Shown here: positions 16,916 through 26,052 of the stretch, in pieces
Layout: every line of letters starts with the position of its first letter
Numbering within the stretch: position 1 is the first letter of the stretch
Assembly: GCF_018130165.1 (NCBI RefSeq)
Contig: NZ_JAFCLZ010000005.1
Coordinates: 62,001-126,000 of the forward strand
DNA from: Bradyrhizobium sp. JYMT SZCCT0180
GTDB taxonomy: Bacteria > Pseudomonadota > Alphaproteobacteria > Rhizobiales > Xanthobacteraceae
Direction of reading: 5' to 3'
DNA length: 64,000 nt
Notes under the pieces: generated by a model
Seen by the model: only the letters and a program-made list of their open reading frames with translations
What the model was told of the DNA's origin: nothing
Database searches by the model: none
Made by a program: the position numbers and the translations under genes

Positions 16916-18499
16916 CTACTCCGCCATCTCGACGGGCGGCGGCGTCCCCGGTCCGGCCAGCGGGCGCTCTTCCATCAGGATCATGCAGAGCGTGGCGCCG
17001 GCCATCAGCGCGGCCGCGGCGCCGAATACGTAGCGGAATGCCGTGATCATGTCGGCGACGGGGATCGAATTCAGCGGACCATGGTGTTCGCCGACCAGCG
17101 AAATGTCCGACCCCAGCACCATCAGCAGGATCGCGGTAAAGGCTGCGACCGTAAACGACGACATCAGCGCGCGGAAGAAGTTCATTGCGCCGGTGACGGT
17201 GCCGATCTGCGGGCGCGCCACCGAATTCTGCAGCGAGACCACGCTGACCGGAAAAGTCGTACCGAGCCCGAGCGCGAACACCGACAACAGCACCAGCAAT
17301 CCCCACAGCGGCAGCGTGGTGAGCGCCAGCGCGCATCCGGAGATCGCGGCGATCGACGTTCCGATAATCGCGACGCGCTTGTAGTGTTTGGCGCGCGCCA
17401 TGGTGCGTCCGGCGATCGCGGCGCCACAGGTCGAGATCGCGGCGAGCGGAATCAGCGCGAGGCCCGCCTCGCTGGCGGTGAGGTGATAGACCACCTCGTA
17501 ATAGAGCGGCAGATTGACCGTCAGTCCGGTGATGGCACCGAGCGCACAGCCGCCGGCGGCCATCGCATAGGGCACCACCGTTCCGCCCATCAGCGGCAGC
17601 GGCAGGAACGGCTCGTCGGCCTTGCGCGCGTGCCAGACGAAGCTGAACGCCAGCGCAGCCGACGCGCCGATCATCGCGATGATGGTTGGCGACAGCCACA
17701 GATAACGGTTGCCGCCCCAGGTCAGCACCAGCATGAACACCACGGCTGCCGCCATCAGCAAGACGCCGCCGAGCCAGTCGACCTTGCGCCGGCGGTGGAA
17801 CACCGGGATCTTGCCCATCTTCGGCAGCAGTAGCGCCAGCGCGCCGAGCGCGAGCGGCACGTTGATCCAGAAGATCATCGACCAGTGCAGATGTTCGGCG
17901 AACACCCCGCCGACGACCGGCCCGCCGATTCCGGCTGCGACCCACACGCCGCTGAAATAGGCCTGGTACTGGCCGCGTTCGCGTGGGCTCACCACGTCGG
18001 AAATCACGGTCTGCACGACAGGCATGATGCCGCCGCCGCCGAGGCCCTGCAGGCCGCGCGCGAGGATCAGGATCGGCATGTTCGGCGCCAATGCGCACAG
18101 GATCGAGCCCGCGATGAACAGGCTGAGGGCGACAATGATCATGACGCGGCGGCCGTAGATGTCGCTCAGCGTGCCGAACACCGGCGCCACCGCGGTCGAT
18201 GCCAGGAGGTAGGCCGTGATCACCCAGGAGAGATTGGAAACGTCGCCGAACTGGCGGCCAATGGTCGGCAGCGCGGTTGCGACGATGGTCTGGTCGAGCG
18301 CGGCCAGAAACATCGTCAGCATCAGGCTGATCAGGATGGTGCGGACCTCGTCCTGGGTCAGCGGCGCGCGCGGCGCAATCGGCGGCGCATCGCTGACATC
18401 GATGACCTCGGTCATGATGTGCGAGATTTCAGCCGAAATTTCGTCGGTTAACGTATCATGGTCGGCAGGTTGACCGCGCTGCCGTTCGAACTTGTTCAT
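16916..18499 (-). CDS. MFS efflux transporter of the DHA2 (EmrB/QacA) family
   Basis: The 527-residue inner-membrane protein is predicted to export drugs or metabolites by proton antiport. It has about 14 hydrophobic segments. Family motifs include LDQTIVATALPTIG in the first helix, the cytoplasmic loop motif GTLSDIYGRRVM, and the antiporter motif GIGGPVVGG in the fifth helix. The N-terminal 28 residues before MTEVIDVSD are hydrophilic, so translation may instead start at 18415; neither site has a clear Shine-Dalgarno. No adjacent regulator or membrane fusion protein gene is present, so the substrate is unknown. Confidence 0.9.
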   Translation of the reverse strand: MNKFERQRGQPADHDTLTDEISAEISHIMTEVIDVSDAPPIAPRAPLTQDEVRTILISLMLTMFLAALDQTIVATALPTIGRQFGDVSNLSWVITAYLLASTAVAPVFGTLSDIYGRRVMIIVALSLFIAGSILCALAPNMPILILARGLQGLGGGGIMPVVQTVISDVVSPRERGQYQAYFSGVWVAAGIGGPVVGGVFAEHLHWSMIFWINVPLALGALALLLPKMGKIPVFHRRRKVDWLGGVLLMAAAVVFMLVLTWGGNRYLWLSPTIIAMIGASAALAFSFVWHARKADEPFLPLPLMGGTVVPYAMAAGGCALGAITGLTVNLPLYYEVVYHLTASEAGLALIPLAAISTCGAAIAGRTMARAKHYKRVAIIGTSIAAISGCALALTTLPLWGLLVLLSVFALGLGTTFPVSVVSLQNSVARPQIGTVTGAMNFFRALMSSFTVAAFTAILLMVLGSDISLVGEHHGPLNSIPVADMITAFRYVFGAAAALMAGATLCMILMEERPLAGPGTPPPVEMAE

Positions 18500-18762
18500 T
18501 TGAGGCGTAATATTTTTCTTCGCAGCTCAAAGCCGCCGAGATGGAATCGCTATATCGGCTGCACTCTAGAGCGCAAACTTCCCTAGCGGCAGGCACCTGC
18601 GCGCATGGGAGCATCCCGCGAGCGCAGCGTCGCAATCACGTGATCGATAGCTTGCGCAAACGCCACGATTTCGGCCGCTTTTTGAACCCGCACGCCTCAT
18701 GCAGCGCAGCTTCGCAAAGGGCGCTGGGGTTTTCGCGATTTGCTCTGGGCCGCGCTGCGCGT

Positions 18763-19275
18763 TCACACCGGCCGCTTTTTGAGCCGCGCCCGCTTCGGCA
18801 ACAGCGCCGGCCATTGCACGATGTGATCTTCGAGATCCTCGTCGGCAATCTCGTTCTCCGTTCCCTGCACCCGCCCGCGCACGGAAACGCCGGCCTCATG
18901 CACGGTATTGGGATCACCTGACAGCAGCGGGTGCCACCAGTAGAGGTCACGGCCCTCGGCGACCAGCTTGTAGCCGCAGCTCGGCGGCAGCCAGTTCAGG
19001 GTGCGGACGTTTTCCGGGGTCAGCCGGACGCAGTCGGGAACCTTGGCGGAGCGGTTCGGGTAGTCCTTGCAGGCGCAGGAGCCCGAATCGAGCAGCTTGC
19101 AGGAGACGTGGGTGAAATAGATCTTGCCGGTATCCTCGTCTTCGAGCTTTTCCAGGCAGCAGCGCGCGCAGCCGTCGCACAGGCTTTCCCATTCGGCGCT
19201 GGACATCTCTTCCAACGTCTTGGTTTTCCAGAAGAATCCCTCCTGGCCGGAAGCTCGCTTGGGCGGTGCGGTCAT
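18763..19275 (-). CDS. UPF0260 family cysteine-cluster protein (YcgN-like)
   Basis: The 170-residue soluble protein has a cysteine cluster ([15 protein letters not shown]), then [21 protein letters not shown] and PPSCGY. This pattern defines the UPF0260/YkgJ-like family, thought to bind zinc or an iron-sulfur centre. The length agrees with YcgN of E. coli (about 150 residues). The cellular role of the family is not established. It is probably monocistronic, and the stretch upstream shows no recognisable gene. Confidence 0.88.
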   Translation of the reverse strand: MTAPPKRASGQEGFFWKTKTLEEMSSAEWESLCDGCARCCLEKLEDEDTGKIYFTHVSCKLLDSGSCACKDYPNRSAKVPDCVRLTPENVRTLNWLPPSCGYKLVAEGRDLYWWHPLLSGDPNTVHEAGVSVRGRVQGTENEIADEDLEDHIVQWPALLPKRARLKKRPV

Positions 19276-19629
19276 GAATTCAGGGTTTTCCGGATCCGAT
19301 CGGGCCTGCGCCCTTCTAGGAGGTGCGGTGGCAGCCTTGCAAGCGAGACCGCTCCGGCCGGTAGAAAAAGCCGGGGGCAGCGTTAGTCCTGACCATCAAA
19401 ATGGTGAGCCAGACCATTGGTTTATGGCCCCCGCTCGGATAGAACAACCGCGAGTCCCCAACGTGCTTTGAGGTCGCCTGGCGAGCCGTAAAAGCGCCTT
19501 GGGTTTGCCGCAACATCGAAGCAAGACGTCTCGATAGCGCCAAGCGTGCGCAGAGCGCCTACGAACCGACCAAGGGCCCCGGTGCGCCAGTTCATTCCAG
19601 CGCGATGGAAGACAAAGATCCAGCACGTG
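19276..19629. other. Intergenic stretch between UPF0260 gene and pbp1A
   Basis: About 350 nt between divergent genes. No RNA gene, repeat or convincing protein-coding frame was found. A minus-strand frame at 19422-19679 overlaps the start of the penicillin-binding protein gene and is not supported. The region should hold the promoters of both neighbours. Confidence 0.4.
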
Positions 19630-21867
19630 ATGCTGGACATCGACGCGCGCATCGACTCGACGCTGTTCTCATCCGGCAAGGGCGCGCGCGAACTCTATGA
19701 GCGCTTCTCGACCTTCATGGACCGCTTCTATGTCGGCGGCTGGAAGCGCTGGGTGTTCATCGAGCCGGCTTCGGAAGCCGCCACCATCGGTCTCGGCGGC
19801 CTGATCCTGATGCTGGCGCTCGCGGTGCCCGCGTTTCGCGAAACCGCCGACGACGACTGGCTGAAAAAATCCGACCTCGCGGTGTCGTTCCTCGACCGCT
19901 ACGGCAATCCGATCGGCAACCGCGGTATCAAGCACAACGACTCGATCCCGCTGGAGGACTTCCCGGACAATCTGATCAAGGCGACGCTCGCCACCGAGGA
20001 CCGCCGCTTCTACGACCATTTCGGCATCGACATCGCCGGCACCGCGCGCGCCCTCGTCACCAACGCGCAGGCCGGCGGCGTGCGCCAGGGCGGTTCGTCG
20101 ATCTCCCAGCAGCTGGCGAAGAACCTGTTCCTGAACAACGAGCGCACCATCGAACGCAAGGTGAAGGAAGCCTTCCTTGCGATATGGCTGGAGACGCGGC
20201 TCACCAAGAACGAGATCCTGAAACTCTATCTCGACCGCGCCTATATGGGCGGCGGCACCTTCGGCGTCGACGGTGCGGCTCATTTCTATTTCAACAAGTC
20301 GGCGCGCGACGTCACGCTTGCCGAATCCGCGATGCTGGCCGGCCTGTTCAAGGCGCCGACCAAATACGCGCCGCACATCAACCTGCCGGCCGCGCGCGCC
20401 CGCGCCAACGTCGTGCTGGACAACCTCGTCGATGCCGGCTTCATGACTGAAGGCCAGGTGTTCGGTGCGCGCCGCAACCCGGCCGTCGCCGTCGACCGCC
20501 GCGACGAGAATTCGCCGAACTATTACCTCGACTGGGCGTTCGACGAGATGCGCAAGCTGGTCGATACGTTCCCGAAATCCTACACCGAGCGCGTCTTCGT
20601 GGTCCGCACCGCCATCGACATGACCGTGCAGCGCGCCGCGGAAGCAACCGTCGAGAACCAGCTTCGGCAGTTCGGCCGCGATTATCATGCGACCCAGGCA
20701 GCCCTTGCCGTCGCCGATCTCGATGGCGGCGTGCGCGCCATGGTCGGCGGACGCGACTATGGCGCCAGCCAGTTCAATCGCGCGACCGACGCGATGCGCC
20801 AACCCGGTTCGTCGTTCAAGCCCTATGTCTACGCCACCGCGCTGATGAACGGCTACAAGCCGTCCTCGATCGTGGTCGACGGCCCGGTCTGCATCGGCAA
20901 CTGGTGTCCGCAGAACTACAGCCACTCCTATTCGGGACCGATGACGCTGACGCAGGCGATCACACGTTCGATCAACGTCATTCCGGTGAAGCTCTCGATT
21001 GCGCTCGGCGGCAAGTCGCCGAACCCGGCCAAGGCCGGCCGCGTCAAGATTACCGAAGTGGCGCGCAGGTTCGGCATCAAGGCGCCGCTGCCCGATACGC
21101 CGTCGATGCCGATCGGCTCCGATGAAGTCAACGTGCTCGAACATGCGGTGGCCTATGCGACCTTCCCGAACAAGGGCAAGGCGCCGATCCCGCACGCGGT
21201 GCTGGAAGTGCGCACCGGCGCCGGCGATCTGGTCTGGCGATTCGATCGCGACGGCAAGAAGCAGATCCAGGCCATTCCCGTCAACGTCGCCGCCGAGATG
21301 TCGGAAATGATGAGCCACGTCGTGAGCGAAGGCACCGCACGGCGCGCGATCATCGACGGCATTCCGACCGCCGGCAAGACCGGCACCACCAACGCGTATC
21401 GCGACGCCTGGTTCGTCGGCTTCACCGGAAACTTCACCTGCGCGGTCTGGTACGGCAATGACGACTATTCCCCGACCAACCGCATGACCGGCGGTTCGCT
21501 GCCGGCGCAGACCTGGCGCGAGGTCATGGTGGTCGCTCACCAGGGCGTCGAGATCAAGGAAGTGCCTGGTATCGGCATGGGCACGAAACTGCCTCAGGCC
21601 GCCCAGCCCGCCAACGTCGCCGCCAATGGCGCGCCGAAGATCCTCGACACCAAGCCGGGCCCGCCGCCGGTGCTCACCAAGCGCGGCGCCGACATTCTGG
21701 TGCGCGTCGAGAAGCTGCTCGACGAGGCCGGCAAGACCGCGGGCAAGACGTCGGCCAGCGAACCGGCCAAGCCGGGCAAGTCGACATCGTCGAGCGCGCT
21801 GGCCTTCCCCGACAATTACGTCGCAGCCGCCGGCGACCAGGCTCCGCCGGCGCAGCGGAAGAACTAG
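19630..21867 (+). CDS. mrcA: Penicillin-binding protein 1A (bifunctional transglycosylase/transpeptidase)
   Basis: The 745-residue class A PBP polymerises and crosslinks peptidoglycan. It has a cytoplasmic N-terminus, one membrane helix (about residues 50-68, IGLGGLILMLALAVPAF), then a GT51 domain with catalytic Glu123 in ATEDRRFYDHFG and GGSSISQQLAKNLFL. The transpeptidase domain has the SxxK serine (Ser394 in PGSSFKPY), an SxN motif in TRSINVIPV, and KTG at Lys583 (AGKTGTTN). The C-terminal about 100 residues are Ala/Pro/Lys-rich and low in complexity. The ATG at 19630 (MLDIDARID) is preferred; the frame is open to a GTG at 19546. The gene is followed 27 nt later by the DUF1214 gene. Confidence 0.92.
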   Translation: MLDIDARIDSTLFSSGKGARELYERFSTFMDRFYVGGWKRWVFIEPASEAATIGLGGLILMLALAVPAFRETADDDWLKKSDLAVSFLDRYGNPIGNRGIKHNDSIPLEDFPDNLIKATLATEDRRFYDHFGIDIAGTARALVTNAQAGGVRQGGSSISQQLAKNLFLNNERTIERKVKEAFLAIWLETRLTKNEILKLYLDRAYMGGGTFGVDGAAHFYFNKSARDVTLAESAMLAGLFKAPTKYAPHINLPAARARANVVLDNLVDAGFMTEGQVFGARRNPAVAVDRRDENSPNYYLDWAFDEMRKLVDTFPKSYTERVFVVRTAIDMTVQRAAEATVENQLRQFGRDYHATQAALAVADLDGGVRAMVGGRDYGASQFNRATDAMRQPGSSFKPYVYATALMNGYKPSSIVVDGPVCIGNWCPQNYSHSYSGPMTLTQAITRSINVIPVKLSIALGGKSPNPAKAGRVKITEVARRFGIKAPLPDTPSMPIGSDEVNVLEHAVAYATFPNKGKAPIPHAVLEVRTGAGDLVWRFDRDGKKQIQAIPVNVAAEMSEMMSHVVSEGTARRAIIDGIPTAGKTGTTNAYRDAWFVGFTGNFTCAVWYGNDDYSPTNRMTGGSLPAQTWREVMVVAHQGVEIKEVPGIGMGTKLPQAAQPANVAANGAPKILDTKPGPPPVLTKRGADILVRVEKLLDEAGKTAGKTSASEPAKPGKSTSSSALAFPDNYVAAAGDQAPPAQRKN

Positions 21868-21894
21868 TGCGGTGATTTTGCGGAGCACTGGCCT

Positions 21895-22473
21895 GTGCGG
21901 CTGATCTTCATCACGTTGCTCGCGTTGGCGCTCGCCACCGTCGTCGGTCTGGGCTCGACCTATATGACCGCGACGCGCGGCACCGATCTCGGCACGCTCA
22001 CGATCGGTTCGTGGACGGCGCGGCCCAAGAGCGGCACCGCCGAAGTCGATCCCTATTCGCGCGCCTCGATCGCACGCAGCGGCGAATTGCCGATCGGCAC
22101 CGGCGACGGCATCGCCTTCTCGGCCACCACAGACGACAAGAAGAAGCCGCTCGACGGACGCTGCGACGTGGTGGTCAGCGGCGTGACGCCGGCGGCGCGG
22201 TTCTGGACGCTGACGCTGTTCGACCGCAAGGGACATCTGGTGGCGAATTCATTGCAGCGCTACGGCTTCACCAGCCAGGAAATCATCCGCGGCTCCGACG
22301 GCGCGTTCGAGATCCGCATCGCCTCGCGCTCGCGCGCCGGAAACTGGCTGCCGACCGGCGGGATCGAGCGTTACGCGCTGATGCTGCGGTTGTACGATAC
22401 GCCGGTCGGGGTCGCGACGCGGACGCAGCGCGATGCGCCGATGCCCTCCATCACCACGGTGGGCTGCCCATGA
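21895..22473 (+). CDS. DUF1214 domain exported/membrane-anchored protein
   Basis: The 192-residue protein has an N-terminal signal or anchor helix (LIFITLLALALATVVGLGS) and then a beta-rich DUF1214 domain (TGDGIAFSATTDD, FWTLTLFDRKGHLVANS, NWLPTG). It starts with a GTG at 21895. In many bacteria DUF1254 and DUF1214 occur together in one longer protein; here they are two adjacent genes that overlap by 4 nt. The function of these domains is not established. The location after pbp1A suggests an envelope role, but that is inference. Confidence 0.82.
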   Translation: MRLIFITLLALALATVVGLGSTYMTATRGTDLGTLTIGSWTARPKSGTAEVDPYSRASIARSGELPIGTGDGIAFSATTDDKKKPLDGRCDVVVSGVTPAARFWTLTLFDRKGHLVANSLQRYGFTSQEIIRGSDGAFEIRIASRSRAGNWLPTGGIERYALMLRLYDTPVGVATRTQRDAPMPSITTVGCP

Positions 22474-23090
22474 TCCGGCTCTTGTTCACGATCATCGCGG
22501 GCGTGCTGCTCGGCGGCGTGGTGCATCTCGTCAGCGTGCTGGCGCTGCCGCGCATCGCAACCCAGGACGCCTATTCGCGGCTGACGCCGATGACCAGGAC
22601 CAACGCCGTGACGCCGCTCGCGCTCGCCGATCCCAACAACGCGCCGATGCCGTTCATGGACCCGGCATTCGCGGTCGCGATCTGCCGCTACGATTTGTCG
22701 ACTGGCCCGCTCAAGCTCACGGTGCCGGTCAGCCAAGCCTATACGTCGGTGTCGTTCTACACCCGCAACGAGGTTGCTTACTACGCCATCAATGACCGCT
22801 CCGCCGGCCGCAAGGTGATCGAACTCGACCTGATGACCGAGGAGCAACACGGCCAGTTGCCGGAGGACGAGGAAGTCACCGCCGCCGACCGGCTAATCAT
22901 CGACTCCCCGACCATCACCGGATTGATCGTGCTGAAGGCGTTGGCGCCGGAGCCCGGCCTGATGCCGCAGGCCCAGGCTTCGCTGGCGGCATCGCGCTGC
23001 ACGCTGCAAACCGAAATCCCGCCGCCCAAGCAGCCCGAACCGCCGCCACCCGCACCGGCGCCCGCGCCGGCGCCGAAGAGCAAGCGATAG
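22470..23090 (+). CDS. DUF1254 domain protein with proline-rich tail
   Basis: The 206-residue protein has an N-terminal membrane anchor or signal (LLFTIIAGVLLGGVVHLVSV), a DUF1254-like body (TNAVTPLALADPNNAPMPF, YTSVSFYTRNEVAYYAIND) and a tail of Pro/Ala repeats ending PAPAPKSKR. Its ATG overlaps the DUF1214 stop codon (ATGA), so the two are translationally coupled and probably work together in the periplasm. The frame continues upstream through the DUF1214 gene, but that part is an overlap shadow. Confidence 0.8.
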   Translation: MIRLLFTIIAGVLLGGVVHLVSVLALPRIATQDAYSRLTPMTRTNAVTPLALADPNNAPMPFMDPAFAVAICRYDLSTGPLKLTVPVSQAYTSVSFYTRNEVAYYAINDRSAGRKVIELDLMTEEQHGQLPEDEEVTAADRLIIDSPTITGLIVLKALAPEPGLMPQAQASLAASRCTLQTEIPPPKQPEPPPPAPAPAPAPKSKR

Positions 23091-23112
23091 CCGCCGCGCA
23101 CCATTCGAGCAG

Positions 23113-23940
23113 TTAGTGCTGCCCGCAGCGGCAGTGCTCGTAGTCAACGGGATCGTGGCTGTTGAAGATCGTCACGGCATCACTGTGTGCAGCCTTCAGC
23201 GTCCGCAAGCGCTCCTGATTTTCGATGCGCAGCGCGCGGTCCATGTCGGTGCGGCGCTGAAACATGCTGAGCACCAGCGGCATTTTCGGTTTTGCCTGGA
23301 TCTGGCCGTGGAAGAAATAGGCATCGCCGGCGTGCAGCAGCCATTTGTCCTTGGTGCGCACGGCGATGCCGCAATGGCCGAGGGTATGGCCGGGCAACGG
23401 GATCATCAGGATGTCAGGCTCGCGATCGCCAAGCGCGCGCACGCCCTTGAAGCCGAACCAGTCCTCGCCGCCCTCGCCATACAGCACCCATTCCGGACCG
23501 TGCTTCCATTGATCCCTGACGTAGCGGCCCTTCGGTGCCGGGATGCGATGGAGCACCGCCATGTCGAGTTCGCGGCGATGGACATGCACCCTGGCGTTCG
23601 GGAAGTCCGGGATGCCTCCGGCGTGATCGCGATCGAGATGCGTCAGCAGCAGGTGCCGTACGTCATCGGGCGAATAGCCGAGCGCCTTGACCTGCCGCAC
23701 GGCGGTTTCGGCCGGATCGAGCCTCGGCGTCGTCTGCCGCACCCATTTGCGCCCGAGCCGCGGCGGGCTCGCAATGTCATCGAGACCGATGCCGGTATCG
23801 ACCAGTGCAAGCCCGTCATGGGTCTCGACCAGCAGGCAGTGACAGACCATCCGCGCCCGCCGGAACATGCTGCCGGTGCCATTCACGAACCGCTGGCCGA
23901 TCGGGCACATAGTGCCGGTGTTGATGTGGTGGACGCGCAT
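23113..23940 (-). CDS. Metallo-beta-lactamase-fold hydrolase (AHL-lactonase-like)
   Basis: The 275-residue protein has the MBL metal motif near residue 101 (LTHLDRDHAGG, where the second His of HxHxDH is Asp, as in a common subfamily). Further ligands are in PGHTLGHCG and LLHAGDAYFF, and a terminal His is in FNSHDPVDYEHC. The ATG at 23940 has AAGGAG 6 nt upstream. It resembles N-acyl-homoserine lactonases and other small-ester hydrolases; the substrate is not determined. It diverges from a LysR regulator gene, which probably controls it through the palindrome between them. Confidence 0.82.
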   Translation of the reverse strand: MRVHHINTGTMCPIGQRFVNGTGSMFRRARMVCHCLLVETHDGLALVDTGIGLDDIASPPRLGRKWVRQTTPRLDPAETAVRQVKALGYSPDDVRHLLLTHLDRDHAGGIPDFPNARVHVHRRELDMAVLHRIPAPKGRYVRDQWKHGPEWVLYGEGGEDWFGFKGVRALGDREPDILMIPLPGHTLGHCGIAVRTKDKWLLHAGDAYFFHGQIQAKPKMPLVLSMFQRRTDMDRALRIENQERLRTLKAAHSDAVTIFNSHDPVDYEHCRCGQH

Positions 23941-24001
23941 CGCAAGCTCCTTCGCTGACGTAAGGCGCCTTGGTTGCCATTTCTCCATTCATAGGTAAAA
24001 T

Positions 24002-24023
24002 ATTGATATCTGATAATATCAAT
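24002..24023. promoter_or_regulatory. Perfect inverted repeat, probable LysR operator
   Basis: ATTGATAT and ATATCAAT are perfect inverted arms around a 6-nt spacer (CTGATA). The site has the T-N11-A character of LysR boxes and ends 11 nt before the LysR start codon, in the 94-nt gap between divergent genes. AT-rich arms in a high-GC genome make chance less likely. Confidence 0.72.
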
Positions 24024-24034
24024 AGGATAGAACT

Positions 24035-24892
24035 ATGGATATCCGCGAGCTGCGCTATTTCACCGCCGTGTTCAGCGAACGCAACCTGACGGCGGCGGCG
24101 AAGCGTTGCTTCATCTCGCAACCCTCGATCTCGGCGGCGATCACCAACCTGGAAGCGGAGCTCGGCACCACGCTGTTCATCCGGCACAAGAAGGGCGTCG
24201 CGCCGACCGCGTCGGCCGAACAATTCCACGCCGTCGCCCGCCGCATCATCGACGACGCGGACGCCGCGAAGAACCTGTTCCGCAAGCCGTCGACGCGGCG
24301 GCAATTGACGCTCGGCCTGATGCGCACGCTCGACATGCCCAGAACGATCGCGCTGTTGAAGCCGCTGACCGGAAACGCCGACGTCGCGCTCCGCCTCGTC
24401 GGCATCAAGGACGCCGCGGACGCGCGGATCATTTCGAAAAACATCATCGATGCCGACGAGCACTTCATTCCGCTGTGGGTCGAACGCTACGTCGCCGCCC
24501 TGCCGCCGTCGCATCCGCTCACGCTGAAGGAGCGGCTTCGCACGTCGGACCTTGCCGGCGTCGCCATGATCGATCGCTGCCATTGCGAGCAGAGTGAGTT
24601 CTTTGGCCGGGCAGCCTCATCGTCGCGCCAGCCCGCGGCGATCGCGGAATCCGAAGATTGGACGATGGCGCTGGTCGCGGCCGGCGTCGGTATCGCCATC
24701 GTTCCCGAGGGCGTGGCGCGCGCCAATCCCGATGTCGCGATGCGCGAGATCGATGTCGACGTGAAGCGTCAGGTTGGCCTTGCCTATAGCGCAGCGCGGC
24801 CGCCGTCAGAGGTGCTGCAGAATTTTATTGCGAGGTTGCAGAGCGCGCGCCCGAAAGCCGGCCGCGCCAAATCGGCCGGCAAGGCGCGCTGA
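24035..24892 (+). CDS. LysR-family transcriptional regulator
   Basis: The 285-residue protein has an N-terminal winged helix (MDIRELRYFTAVFSERNLTA, AAKRCFISQPSISAAITNLE) and a periplasmic-binding-protein-like effector domain ending around AAGVGIAIVPEGVA. The start is supported by AGGA about 6 nt upstream. It is divergent from the MBL-fold hydrolase gene. By family habit it should activate that gene with a small inducer and repress itself through the palindrome. The C-terminal 20 residues are Lys/Arg/Ala-rich. Confidence 0.9.
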   Translation: MDIRELRYFTAVFSERNLTAAAKRCFISQPSISAAITNLEAELGTTLFIRHKKGVAPTASAEQFHAVARRIIDDADAAKNLFRKPSTRRQLTLGLMRTLDMPRTIALLKPLTGNADVALRLVGIKDAADARIISKNIIDADEHFIPLWVERYVAALPPSHPLTLKERLRTSDLAGVAMIDRCHCEQSEFFGRAASSSRQPAAIAESEDWTMALVAAGVGIAIVPEGVARANPDVAMREIDVDVKRQVGLAYSAARPPSEVLQNFIARLQSARPKAGRAKSAGKAR

Positions 24893-24896
24893 GGCA

Positions 24897-25670
24897 TCAG
24901 CCCTTCACGACGACCGCGCGCCCGATCACGGGGTTGCCGGCGACCGGCGGATTGGCGGTTTGGGCGGCGAGTTCGCCGATCAGGCGGTCGGCATCGGCGG
25001 CGATGCCATCGGGCGCATGGATTACCAGCCGCTCCAGCGCCCAGCGATAGGACGAGATCCGCCGCTCCAGGCACTGTTGCACCCACTGCACGATCAGCGT
25101 GTTCTCTTCCATGCGGGCGACCGCGTCGGCCCGTTCAGCCGGCGACAGCTCCGACACCATTTTCAGGCTGGCACTGCGCTTGCGGTCTAGCTCGATCACG
25201 CGGATGGCGGAGGCAAAGAACGGCTCGAACCGCGTGATGTCATTGCGCACGTCCTCGATCAATTGCTGATAGCGCGAGGTATGCGAGCGGTGCGGCTCGT
25301 CGATCAGCGACCGTCCATAGGTGGTGCGGTCGAACACGACCTTCTGCCGCCATGGCGATGGCAGCGGCTGGTAATCGCCGAACACGCTCTTCCAGGCCGG
25401 CCGGGACAGCGGCGGCTCGATAAAGGGATAGGCGAGATCGCGGAGCTGGCGCTCGTTTTCGGTGAGCTGGAAATGCGACGGCTTGAGCCCGACGCTGCCG
25501 GTCGCCTCCGCGCCCAGCCAGCGGTGCATATCGTCGTTGCGGAAATCGGCGCGGGTGCGGCCGAAATCGCCGCCGCTGCAGCCGCCGAGGGCCGAGCCAA
25601 TCAGGATGAGTATAAGAGCCGGGAGTGACCGAAGCCCGGCGGTCCGGATCGGATGGCGCAGCTCCGGCAT
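24897..25670 (-). CDS. Putative outer-membrane lipoprotein of unknown function
   Basis: The 257-residue protein has a lipoprotein signal: a basic N-terminus, hydrophobic LPALILILIGSAL and the lipobox LGGC with Cys31. The mature part is helical and charged, with no recognised domain. It ends 4 nt from the convergent LysR gene. The acidic/Gly residues after the Cys are compatible with transport to the outer membrane, but this was not tested. Confidence 0.72.
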   Translation of the reverse strand: MPELRHPIRTAGLRSLPALILILIGSALGGCSGGDFGRTRADFRNDDMHRWLGAEATGSVGLKPSHFQLTENERQLRDLAYPFIEPPLSRPAWKSVFGDYQPLPSPWRQKVVFDRTTYGRSLIDEPHRSHTSRYQQLIEDVRNDITRFEPFFASAIRVIELDRKRSASLKMVSELSPAERADAVARMEENTLIVQWVQQCLERRISSYRWALERLVIHAPDGIAADADRLIGELAAQTANPPVAGNPVIGRAVVVKG

Positions 25671-25685
25671 TTCAAATGTCCGTTG

Positions 25686-25877
25686 TCAGGGGCGCCGACG
25701 GCGACGGCGGCCGGGAGCTGTACCTTCTTCCGGTCCGCGTCCGCCGCTCTCGTCGGTTGGACGTTCGATCCGGACAACCGGAAGGATCAGTACGGTCCCC
25801 ATGCCCTCGCGTGAAGCGCCATCCGGGGCGGGCCGCCGCGAAGCTGCATCCGCCGGAAATTCAATGATGGTGCCCAT
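25686..25877 (-). CDS. Small Arg-rich protein beginning MGTIIEFPADAASRR, 63 aa
   Basis: The product has a conserved-looking N-terminus (GTIIEFP), an internal short hydrophobic stretch (GTVLILPVVRIERP) and a tail that ends in a run of arginines (GRRRRRRP). I recall small Bradyrhizobium proteins with this N-terminus, but their function is unknown. A purine-rich GAGAGAGAA precedes the ATG at 25877. It ends upstream of the lipoprotein gene on the same strand and shares its upstream region with the CtrA-type boxes. Confidence 0.55.
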   Translation of the reverse strand: MGTIIEFPADAASRRPAPDGASREGMGTVLILPVVRIERPTDESGGRGPEEGTAPGRRRRRRP

Positions 25878-25949
25878 GTTCCGTTCTCTCTCATTGCCGC
25901 GCGGACATGATTTGGCCGGCGACATGCGATCATTCAGAACAGAACGTGG

Positions 25950-25964
25950 TTAACGGCATCTTAA
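25950..25964. promoter_or_regulatory. CtrA-type box (TTAA-N7-TTAA)
   Basis: The site is a perfect TTAACGGCATCTTAA, which is the full consensus of the CtrA cell-cycle regulator in alphaproteobacteria. It lies between the divergent small Arg-rich protein gene and the DUF2336 gene. Confidence 0.65.
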
Positions 25965-26052
25965 TCACCGCTTGGGGGCCCGCCGACGGGCCGGCCGCTG
26001 TGGTTAATGCAACACCCGCAAAAGTCCGGCATTTTTTCAGGGGTTATTTTCC

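Noticed and set aside
19422..19679. Minus-strand frame with some protein-like sequence (MNWRTGALGRFVGALR)
   Set aside because: It overlaps the start of the PBP gene, has no clear ribosome-binding site and no recognised family. It could be a decayed fragment, but I cannot support a gene.
19669..22236. 855-codon open frame antisense to the penicillin-binding protein gene
   Set aside because: It is Arg/His/Ala-rich, lacks domains, and arises from the GC-rich codon bias of the real gene on the other strand, which carries every class A PBP motif.
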